Assembly: GCA_016776525.1 (NCBI GenBank)
Contig: JADHTD010000179.1
Coordinates: 1 to 6,061 of the forward strand
DNA from: Rhodospirillales bacterium
GTDB lineage: Bacteria > Pseudomonadota > Alphaproteobacteria > Rhodospirillales > JADHTD01
Length of the DNA: 6,061 nt
Direction: 5' to 3'
This document shows positions 1 to 5,092 of this stretch, piece after piece (the stretch's first letter is position 1; every line of letters starts with the position of its first letter). The notes under the pieces are model-generated. The model saw nothing but the letters and a program-made list of their open reading frames with translations. It did not search any database and was not told the origin of the DNA. Made by a program: the position numbers and the translations under genes.

Positions 1-1
1 G

Positions 2-133
2 TTGATGACCTGTGACGTGTGGGAACACGCCTACTACCTGGACTTCCAGAACCGGCGTCCCGACTACCTCCAGACCTTCCTGGACAGCCTGGTCAACTGG
101 GACTTCGCGGCGGAAAACCTGGCCAACGCCTAA
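2..133 (+). CDS. sodB: Fe/Mn superoxide dismutase, C-terminal end (partial, 5' part outside window)
   Basis: Superoxide dismutase converts superoxide to oxygen and hydrogen peroxide, normally in the cytoplasm. Only the last 43 codons and the TAA stop lie in the window. The visible part has the family signature DVWEHAYY at partial residues 5-12; in the Fe/Mn SOD family its Asp and His (residues 5 and 9 here) are two of the four metal ligands. It continues with DFQNRRPDYL and a VNWDFA stretch, both typical of the C-terminal domain, and ends in ENLANA. The wording is closest to iron-type SodB proteins, but metal choice cannot be decided from this fragment. A rho-independent terminator begins 22 bases after the stop, so this is the last gene of its transcript. 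It converges on the leftward yajC-secDF operon. Family assignment is secure; the sodB label is by resemblance. Confidence 0.93.
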   Translation: MMTCDVWEHAYYLDFQNRRPDYLQTFLDSLVNWDFAAENLANA

Positions 134-155
134 ATCCCGCCCGTCCGTATCGAAC

Positions 156-188
156 AAGGCCCGGGCCCGAAAAGGTCCGGGCCTTTTT
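156..188 (+). terminator. Rho-independent terminator of the superoxide dismutase gene
   Basis: A 12-base-pair stem (156-167 with 174-185, one G-U pair) closes a CGAAAA loop at 168-173 and is followed by a T run at 184-188. This is a textbook intrinsic terminator for rightward transcription. In the leftward direction the T run is broken (CCTTGTTC), so it is probably a poor stop for the convergent secDF operon. Confidence 0.9.
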
Positions 189-289
189 CATATTCAGAAA
201 AAGCCGCACCTGCAGAACGACATAAGGGCCACCCTTAACAGGATCAGGATTATGATACGGGAAAGTAGTAGCCTGCTGTCGGGGTGTTA

Positions 290-682
290 TTAATCGACTG
301 CAATAAGGGCAGCGGCGGCAAGGCGGTCTTCCGTCAGCAGCACATTGAAGGTGCGGCAGGCTGCCCCGGTGTCCATCCATTCCAAAACGATTCCGGCGTC
401 TTTGAGCGCCTCCCGCAAGCCTACCGGCGGGGCCAGGAAGCGGCCCCCGCACCCGATGACCAGGATTTCAATATCAGCGGCGGCCTCAAAAACCGCTTCA
501 AGGCTGGCCGGGGTAATGTCTGCCGGATCACTGACCGGCCAGGGGCGGGTTTCCGTGGGAAAGACCAGCACCGGTCCCTCGTGGCGGCTTTCGGAAATTC
601 GGAAACCGCCGTCACCGTACCCCTGGATCAACTGGCGGCCCTTGGCCACCAGCGGAGTGATATCAATACCGCCGATACTCAT
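290..682 (-). CDS. Mth938-like domain protein (DUF498 family), last gene of the secDF operon
   Basis: This is a 130-residue protein of the Mth938-like/DUF498 family, which includes the mitochondrial complex I assembly factor NDUFAF3. The bacterial function is not established as far as I know. Visible family marks are the N-terminal ITPLVAKGRQLIQGYGDGGF (8-27), the ILVIGCGG turn (73-80), and the C-terminal MDTGAACRTFNVLLTEDR (103-120), which is highly characteristic. There is no signal peptide or membrane segment, so it should be cytoplasmic. It starts 55 bases after the secF stop on the same strand, consistent with co-transcription. The ATG at 682 has no good Shine-Dalgarno (only GAAG very close to it), so translation may be weak or the start slightly misplaced. 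Its stop at 290 faces the superoxide dismutase gene. No clear leftward terminator is visible in 134-289. Confidence 0.9.
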   Translation of the reverse strand: MSIGGIDITPLVAKGRQLIQGYGDGGFRISESRHEGPVLVFPTETRPWPVSDPADITPASLEAVFEAAADIEILVIGCGGRFLAPPVGLREALKDAGIVLEWMDTGAACRTFNVLLTEDRLAAAALIAVD

Positions 683-737
683 ACTTCAATAAAGGGGGTA
701 AAGCTTCTTAGAATCAAGGGTTGCCCGTTCAAGGGAA

Positions 738-1676
738 CTAAGGCGTTTCCCCGGCCGGGGCTTCTTCTACTTTGCCGCTTGCCGTCCGCCGCTGGATTTT
801 GAGGTAGATCAGCATCGGCACGGCCAGGCAGATCGATGAGTACGTTCCGATCAGTACGCCCCAGATCATGGCGAAACTGAAGCCGCGGATGACCTCACCG
901 CCCAGAAAATAAAGCGCCATCAAGGCTAACAACGTGGTTAACGAAGTCATCACTGTGCGCGACAGGGTTTCATTGAGGCTGAGGTTGAGCAGTTGCGTCA
1001 ACGGCATGGTCTTGAACTTGCGCAGGTTTTCGCGCACCCGGTCATAGACCACCACCGTGTCGTTGATGGAATAACCGGCGATGGTCAGGATGGCGGCCAC
1101 CGTGGAAAGGTTGAATTCAAGTCCCAACAGCGAAAAGAGGCCGATGGTGGTCAGCACGTCGTGGGTCAGGGCAATGACAGCGCCCATGCCGAACTGCCAT
1201 TCAAAGCGGAACCAGATATAGATCAGGATGGCGAAGATGGCTGCCGCCACCGCCGAGACTCCGTCCCAGAACAGTTCCTCACTGACTTTGGGGCCGACGA
1301 ATTCGGTGCGCCGGTATTCAACCGAAGTGCCCAAAGCGGCCTTCACCGCCTCCACCGCTTTTTGCTGGGCGGCGTCACCACCTTCCTGGCGTTGCACACG
1401 GACCAGGACGTCGGTGGGCTCGCCGAATTCCTGCAAAGCGACCTCGCCAAGGCCTAAATTGGACAGCTTCGAACGCATGGAACCGATATCGGCGGCGGTG
1501 CTGGTCCGCACCTCGATGATGATGCCGCCCTTGAAATCGATGCCGTAATTCAGGCCCTTGACCAGAAAGAGGCCGATGGAACTAATCACCAGCAAGGCCG
1601 ATAAGACAAAATACAGAACGCGCCTGTCGACGAAGGGAACTGTGGTGCCGGACGGGATCAGTTGAAGCTTACGCAT
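738..1676 (-). CDS. secF: Protein translocase subunit SecF
   Basis: SecF pairs with SecD in the inner membrane and uses the proton gradient to promote protein movement through SecYEG. The product has 312 residues, normal for a stand-alone SecF. It shows membrane segment 1 (about 21-39), the conserved NYGIDFKGGIIIEVR just after it (43-57), a periplasmic domain (about 57-135), then five further membrane segments (about 138-292). The signature GYSINDTVVVYDRVREN (201-217) sits in membrane segment 4; Asp206 matches the conserved RND-type proton-relay aspartate of SecF. The C-terminal tail (293-312) is short, charged and cytoplasmic. The ATG at 1676 lies 15 bases from the secD stop and is preceded by the purine-rich GAGAGGGATGAG, so secD and secF are probably co-transcribed. 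SecD and SecF are separate proteins here, not the fused SecDF seen in many Gram-positives. Confidence 0.98.
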   Translation of the reverse strand: MRKLQLIPSGTTVPFVDRRVLYFVLSALLVISSIGLFLVKGLNYGIDFKGGIIIEVRTSTAADIGSMRSKLSNLGLGEVALQEFGEPTDVLVRVQRQEGGDAAQQKAVEAVKAALGTSVEYRRTEFVGPKVSEELFWDGVSAVAAAIFAILIYIWFRFEWQFGMGAVIALTHDVLTTIGLFSLLGLEFNLSTVAAILTIAGYSINDTVVVYDRVRENLRKFKTMPLTQLLNLSLNETLSRTVMTSLTTLLALMALYFLGGEVIRGFSFAMIWGVLIGTYSSICLAVPMLIYLKIQRRTASGKVEEAPAGETP

Positions 1677-1691
1677 TTTCTCATCCCTCTC

Positions 1692-3272
1692 CTATACGTC
1701 CAGTGCCGGCGGCTTGGTGCGGCGCAGCCAGAGCACCACCAGCAGCCGGGTCAGCATGATCGCCGTAAACATCGAGGTGACGATGCCGATGGCCAGGGTC
1801 ACGGCAAAGCCACGGATCGGGCCGGAACCGAATTGATACAACAACAGGGCGGCGATCAGGGTCGTCACGTTGGCGTCGATAATGGTCATAAAGGCCCGCG
1901 AATACCCAGCATCAATGGCCGAGATCGGCGTCCGCCCACCCCGCACCTCTTCGCGGATACGCTCGAAGACCAGCACATTTGCGTCCACCGCCATGCCGAT
2001 GGTCAGCACGATCCCGGCAATGCCGGGCAGGGTCAGGGTCGCTTGCAGTACCGACAGCGAGGCGGCGATCAGCAGCATGTTGACGACCAGCGCCACGTCG
2101 GCATAGATGCCGAAACGGCCATAGGTGACGATCATGAAGGCAATGACCAGAATAAGGCCAATCACGGAAGCTATCTTACCAGCCGCGATGGAATCGGCGC
2201 CCAGCCCCGGGCCGACCGTGCGTTCCTCGAGGATGGTCAAGGGTGCCGGCAGCGCACCGGCGCGCAGCAGCAGCGCCAGATCCTGGGCCGAGGCCACCGT
2301 GAAACTGCCGGAGATGATGCCGGTGCCGCCGAGGATCGGTTCGCGGATCACCGGCGCACTGATCACCTTGCCGTCCAGCACGATGGCGAACAGCCGGTTG
2401 ACGTTTTGCTGGGTCGCTTTGCCGAATTTCTTACCGCCGATGGCGTCGAAGCGGAAACTGACCACCGGTTCGTTGTCCTGGAAAGTCGGTTGCGAGTCGA
2501 TCAGGGTATCGCCGCTGACCATGACCCTCTTCTTGATCAAATACATGCGTGGGCGGCCGCTGGAATCAACTTCGCTGGCCGACGGCATAACGACGGCTCC
2601 CGGCGGCACCCGGCCGGCCAGGGCTTCGTTGATGGGGGTTTGCTGATCAACCAGATGGAAGGTCATCTTGGCCGTCTTGCCGAGCAGCCTCTTGACCCGT
2701 TCCGGGTCGTCTACGCCCGGCAACTGCACCAGGATGCGGTCTTCGCCCTGGCGCTGGATGGTCGGTTCGCGGACGCCGGTTTCGTCGATGCGGCGGCGGA
2801 CGATCTCGATGGACTGTTCGACGGCGGCGATGCGCCGCTCCTTGATGGCCACTTCCGTCAGGGTCAGGGTGATGCGGCCCGTGGATTCGTTTAGTTCGGT
2901 GATAACGCCGGTATCCAGCTTGCGGATGAGCTGCCGGGCCTGTTCCGCCTTTTCCAGGTCGCGGATGGTGACATTGACCGAATGGCCGCCCTGGCCCAGT
3001 CCCTGATAGCGGATGCGGGCCTTGCGCAGTTCAACGCGGACCGAATCGACCAGCGATTCGAGGCGTTCGCGCAGCACCGTTTCAACGTCCACTTCCAACA
3101 GCAGGTGCGAGCCGCCCTGCAAATCCAATCCCAAGCTGATCTGTTTATGGGGCAGCCAGGTCGGCAGGCTTTCGGCCTGCTTCGCCGTCAGGAAATTGGG
3201 CGCGGCAAAGACCAGTCCCAGACCGATGACGGCCAGGATCAGGATTACCTTCCATTTTGCGAAGTAGACCAT
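1692..3272 (-). CDS. secD: Protein translocase subunit SecD
   Basis: SecD is the large subunit of the SecDF(YajC) complex that assists late steps of Sec export and insertion. The 526-residue product starts with MVYFAKWKVILILAVIGLGL, membrane segment 1 being about 8-26. It then has the LGLDLQGGSHLLLEVD motif (47-62), a periplasmic P1 region (about 60-365), and five C-terminal membrane segments (about 366-516). The signature GMAVDANVLVFERIREE (426-442) carries Asp430, equivalent to the proton-relay aspartate of E. coli SecD. It is shorter than the E. coli protein (about 615 residues) but typical of alphaproteobacteria. The ATG at 3272 is 21 bases after the yajC stop. An AGGAA lies about 13 bases upstream, a longish spacing, so translation may rely partly on coupling to yajC. 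The start agrees with the family's usual N-terminus. Confidence 0.98.
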   Translation of the reverse strand: MVYFAKWKVILILAVIGLGLVFAAPNFLTAKQAESLPTWLPHKQISLGLDLQGGSHLLLEVDVETVLRERLESLVDSVRVELRKARIRYQGLGQGGHSVNVTIRDLEKAEQARQLIRKLDTGVITELNESTGRITLTLTEVAIKERRIAAVEQSIEIVRRRIDETGVREPTIQRQGEDRILVQLPGVDDPERVKRLLGKTAKMTFHLVDQQTPINEALAGRVPPGAVVMPSASEVDSSGRPRMYLIKKRVMVSGDTLIDSQPTFQDNEPVVSFRFDAIGGKKFGKATQQNVNRLFAIVLDGKVISAPVIREPILGGTGIISGSFTVASAQDLALLLRAGALPAPLTILEERTVGPGLGADSIAAGKIASVIGLILVIAFMIVTYGRFGIYADVALVVNMLLIAASLSVLQATLTLPGIAGIVLTIGMAVDANVLVFERIREEVRGGRTPISAIDAGYSRAFMTIIDANVTTLIAALLLYQFGSGPIRGFAVTLAIGIVTSMFTAIMLTRLLVVLWLRRTKPPALDV

Positions 3273-3293
3273 TGCAGCAACCGGTTTCCTGGA

Positions 3294-3716
3294 TCAGTTC
3301 TTGTTGCCGCCCAAAAGGCCCTTGAGGGCGCCGCCGATACCGGCCGGTTTGGGCGGGGTTTCACCGGATTCGCCGCTGCCGCCGGATTTTCCGTCGTCCT
3401 TAACCGGTTCGGGCTTGGTGAGAACCGCCGAAATCAGGCCCCGCTGGACGCGGACCTTGATGCCCTCGGCGATCTCGACATTGACCTCGTGGTCGTCGAT
3501 GACCTTGGTCACCGTGCCGATGATGCCGCCGCCGGTGACGATCTTGTCGCCGCGCCGGATAGCGCCCAGCATTTCCTTGTGCAGCTTGACCTTTTTCTGC
3601 TGCGGACGGATCAGCAGGAAATAAAAGACCACGAAAATCAGGATCAACGGCAGAAAGGCTTCGATACCGCCGCCGCCACCGCCGGCTCCCTGCGCGTATG
3701 CGGGCGAAATAAACAT
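3294..3716 (-). CDS. yajC: Sec translocon accessory subunit YajC
   Basis: YajC is a small single-span inner-membrane protein that associates with SecDF. The product has 140 residues: a short N-terminus MFISPAYAQ, a glycine run (10-17), one membrane segment (about 19-36), the family mark FLLIRPQQKK (33-42), and a cytoplasmic domain with RRGDKIVTGGGIIGTV (54-69). The last 40 residues are a low-complexity tail rich in Gly, Pro, Lys and Ser, ending in GIGGALKGLLGGNKN; E. coli YajC (110 residues) lacks such a tail. I chose the ATG at 3716 over the in-frame TTG one codon upstream (3719) because GAGGAG lies 6 bases before the ATG, a good spacing, and only 3 before the TTG. It is the first gene of the probable yajC-secD-secF-DUF498 operon. 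Its ATG overlaps the stop of a short upstream reading frame as TGATG. Confidence 0.96.
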   Translation of the reverse strand: MFISPAYAQGAGGGGGGIEAFLPLILIFVVFYFLLIRPQQKKVKLHKEMLGAIRRGDKIVTGGGIIGTVTKVIDDHEVNVEIAEGIKVRVQRGLISAVLTKPEPVKDDGKSGGSGESGETPPKPAGIGGALKGLLGGNKN

Positions 3717-3787
3717 CAAACACTCCTCAATCGTCTGGGGACTCCGGCCCCCCTGAAAACCTTATCCAACGGCCCGGCTCTGTTCAT
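3716..3787 (-). other. Candidate short leader ORF with RAGP motif, stop overlapping yajC start
   Basis: A 23-codon frame, MNRAGPLDKVFRGAGVPRRL plus three residues, ends in TGA that shares its A with the yajC ATG (TGATG), an arrangement that allows translational coupling. It contains RAGP (3770-3781), the last four residues of the E. coli SecM arrest motif. The ATG at 3787 lies about 23 bases inside the mRNA predicted from the promoter at 3818-3845, but it has no Shine-Dalgarno. The same frame is open further upstream to an ATG at 4066 (116 codons), but that longer version runs through strong inverted repeats and has codon use unlike the neighbours. Translation is unproven and the motif could be chance. 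Confidence 0.2.
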
Positions 3788-3817
3788 GGGAACGGCGCGG
3801 AACGTGGAGCAAGCGGG

Positions 3818-3845
3818 ACTATACCCACCCTGCCCGGACTTGCAA
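3818..3845 (-). promoter_or_regulatory. Predicted sigma70-type promoter for yajC-secD-secF
   Basis: Read leftward, TTGCAA (3845-3840) and TATAGT (3823-3818) are separated by 16 bases. An A-rich stretch lies just upstream (complement of the T run 3865-3871), as expected for an UP-like element. Transcription would start near 3811, giving a leader of about 95 bases before the yajC ATG. The -10 element is good and the -35 moderate. The -35 overlaps one arm of the inverted repeat at 3842-3863, which could therefore be an operator. Confidence 0.45.
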
Positions 3846-3871
3846 TCGCTAAGACGCGATTGCGTTTTTTT
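3842..3871 (+). terminator. Perfect 8-bp hairpin followed by T7 (terminator-like, or operator)
   Basis: GCAATCGC (3842-3849) and GCGATTGC (3856-3863) form a perfect 8-base-pair stem with a TAAGAC loop, followed by G and seven T residues (3865-3871). In the rightward direction this has the form of an intrinsic terminator, yet no rightward gene precedes it: yajC lies leftward. It may stop stray or antisense transcription toward the ATPase gene. Alternatively the inverted repeat is a protein-binding site, because it overlaps the -35 of the predicted yajC promoter. Confidence 0.5.
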
Positions 3872-4082
3872 AAAACCCTCAAGCCTCGGGCGGGCCTGTG
3901 GCCCTAGGTTCGTCCGCTGCGCTCCCGGGGCCGCCGTCGCGGCCCGGCAAGCAACTAGCGCGGTGCCTGTAACCAGCCCGGAATGAAGGTCACATTGCGC
4001 ATGCAATGGAAGCGGAACAACTAGCAAATTCCAAAATGCGCCCGCCACCGGCCAACCCGGGCGCATTTTATCTGTTCCGCTT
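3872..4082. other. Hairpin-rich non-coding stretch, possible structured RNA or dispersed repeat
   Basis: No convincing gene lies in this part of the divergent intergenic region. It holds several perfect inverted repeats: GGGCC/GGCCC (3892-3896 with 3900-3904), GGGCCGC/GCGGCCC with a four-base loop (3928-3934 with 3939-3945), CATTGC/GCAATG with a four-base loop (3993-3998 with 4003-4008), and a nested pair at 4010-4082 listed separately. I found no tRNA cloverleaf and recognise no known RNA family. A GC-rich dispersed repeat, a small RNA or a regulator-binding region would all fit. Confidence 0.35.
4010..4082. repeat. Nested inverted repeats with bidirectional terminator-like core
   Basis: The outer arms AAGCGGAACA (4010-4019) and TGTTCCGCTT (4073-4082) are perfectly complementary over 10 bases. 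Inside them AAAATGCGCCCG (4033-4044) and CGGGCGCATTTT (4058-4069) are perfectly complementary over 12 bases around a 13-base loop. The inner stem ends in four T residues on either strand, so it could act as a weak terminator in both directions. Together the two stems would form one long interrupted hairpin. Confidence 0.6.
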
Positions 4083-4114
4083 TACCGGGTGCGGTTGGGT
4101 TAGGGTCGAGTCCC

Positions 4115-4156
4115 TTTTTTAAAAAAATTGACCATTCCCGGTCCGGTGACTATGGT
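4115..4156 (+). promoter_or_regulatory. Strong sigma70-type promoter giving a leaderless ATPase mRNA
   Basis: TTGACC (4128-4133) and TATGGT (4151-4156) are separated by exactly 17 bases. A T6A7 tract (4115-4127) abuts the -35, resembling an UP element. Only 8 bases (4157-4164) separate the -10 from the ATG at 4165, so the transcription start should fall on or within a base or two of the start codon. No Shine-Dalgarno precedes that ATG, which agrees with a leaderless message. Confidence 0.7.
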
Positions 4157-4164
4157 CCCGCCCC

Positions 4165-5025
4165 ATGACCGACAACGATTTGAACCCCTTACTGGTCCGC
4201 ATCGCCGACGCCCTCGAAAGACTGGCGCCGGAAAAATCCAGGGCCAACAATTTCGACGCTGCCGACGCCTTCGTCTGGCACGCCGATAACCAATGGCTGG
4301 AACCGGTCCACAACGTCAACCGGGTGGACATGGAGCTGTTGCAGGGGATCGACAAGCAGTGCGGCATTCTGCTCGACAACACGCGGCGCTTCGCCGAAGG
4401 CCTGCCCGCCAACAATGCCCTGCTGTGGGGGGCCCGCGGCACCGGTAAAAGCTCGCTGGTCAAGGCGGCGCACGCCACCGTCAACAAGGACAAGCCGGGT
4501 TCCCTGGCGCTGGTCGAAATCCACCGCGAGGACATCCCCAGCCTGCCCCGCCTGCTCAACATCCTGCAAGCGACGGACCGGCGCTGCCTGTTGTTCTGCG
4601 ACGACCTCAGCTTTGACGGCCAGGATGCCTCCTATAAGTCGCTGAAAGCCGTCCTCGAAGGCGGTATCGAAGGCCGCCCCGAAAATGTCGTCTTTTACGC
4701 CACCTCGAACCGCCGCCACCTGATGCCGCGCGACATGATCGAAAACGAACGCTCGTCGGCCATCAACCCGGCGGAAGCGGTCGAGGAAAAGGTTTCCCTG
4801 TCGGACCGCTTCGGCCTGTGGCTGGGTTTCCACAATTGCAGCCAGGACGTCTATTTCGATATCGTCGAGGGCTATGCCAAGAATTACGGCCTCGATGTCC
4901 CCCGGGACCAATTGCTGGCCGAGGCCAAGGAATGGACAGTAACCCGCGGCTCCCGCTCGGGCCGCGTCGCTTGGCAGTACATCCAGGACCTGGCCGGACG
5001 CCTGGGTAAGACCCTGGATAATTAA
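4165..5025 (+). CDS. DUF815-type P-loop ATPase (AAA family)
   Basis: This is a 286-residue cytoplasmic protein with no signal peptide or membrane span. It has a complete nucleotide-binding core: Walker A GARGTGKS (89-96), Walker B CLLFCDD (141-147), and a sensor-1-like YATSNRRH (178-185). A C-terminal GSRSGRVAWQY (262-272) has an arginine in the place of sensor 2. These and the order of motifs match the DUF815 family of ATP-binding proteins found widely in proteobacteria. Its cellular role is not known to me, and related AAA proteins often remodel partner proteins. The N-terminal 85 residues carry no motif I can name. The ATG at 4165 is chosen because a strong promoter ends 8 bases upstream and an in-frame start further left would lie inside it; the gene is probably translated from a leaderless mRNA. 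It diverges from yajC and is followed after 67 bases by a co-directional exported-protein gene. Confidence 0.92.
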   Translation: MTDNDLNPLLVRIADALERLAPEKSRANNFDAADAFVWHADNQWLEPVHNVNRVDMELLQGIDKQCGILLDNTRRFAEGLPANNALLWGARGTGKSSLVKAAHATVNKDKPGSLALVEIHREDIPSLPRLLNILQATDRRCLLFCDDLSFDGQDASYKSLKAVLEGGIEGRPENVVFYATSNRRHLMPRDMIENERSSAINPAEAVEEKVSLSDRFGLWLGFHNCSQDVYFDIVEGYAKNYGLDVPRDQLLAEAKEWTVTRGSRSGRVAWQYIQDLAGRLGKTLDN

Positions 5026-5092
5026 AAGTTCCACCTGCCCTTCGTTGGCGCTACCATTCCCCTGAACGAGAAGCGTCATGGGAGCCTGCCTC

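Noticed and set aside
223..237. TAAGGG-CCA-CCCTTA palindrome between sodB and the DUF498 gene as leftward terminator
   Set aside because: Only a 6-bp stem, and no T run follows it on the leftward strand.
683..737. Internal promoter in the secF-DUF498 gap (TTGAAC, then TAAGAA after 16 bases)
   Set aside because: The -10 matches consensus at only about half its positions, too weak to call.
1662..2894. Long open frame on the + strand opposite secD (410 codons)
   Set aside because: It lies wholly antisense to a certain secD gene; its Asp/Gly/His/Arg/Gln-rich translation is the usual shadow of a GC-rich gene and has no recognisable domain.
3717..3719. TTG at 3719 as the yajC start
   Set aside because: It would leave only 3 bases between GAGGAG and the start; the adjacent ATG at 3716 has a 6-base spacing.
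3907..3914. GGTTCGTC as the T-arm of a tRNA
   Set aside because: No matching T stem, anticodon arm or acceptor stem can be drawn around it on either strand.
2982..3986. Long open frame on the + strand opposite secD and yajC (334 codons)
   Set aside because: Antisense shadow of secD and yajC running into non-coding sequence; no domain or start signal.
3952..4025. Direct repeat CAACTAGC (3952-3959 and 4018-4025) as target-site duplication of an insertion
   Set aside because: An 8-base match within a few hundred bases is expected by chance, and nothing between the copies looks like a mobile element.
3716..4066. 116-codon - strand frame upstream of yajC as a full protein gene
   Set aside because: Its ATG sits inside a 12-bp hairpin arm, it has no clear ribosome site or promoter, it runs through several palindromes, and its third-position base use differs from the real genes. 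Only its last 23 codons, with RAGP and the TGATG overlap, are kept as a low-confidence candidate.
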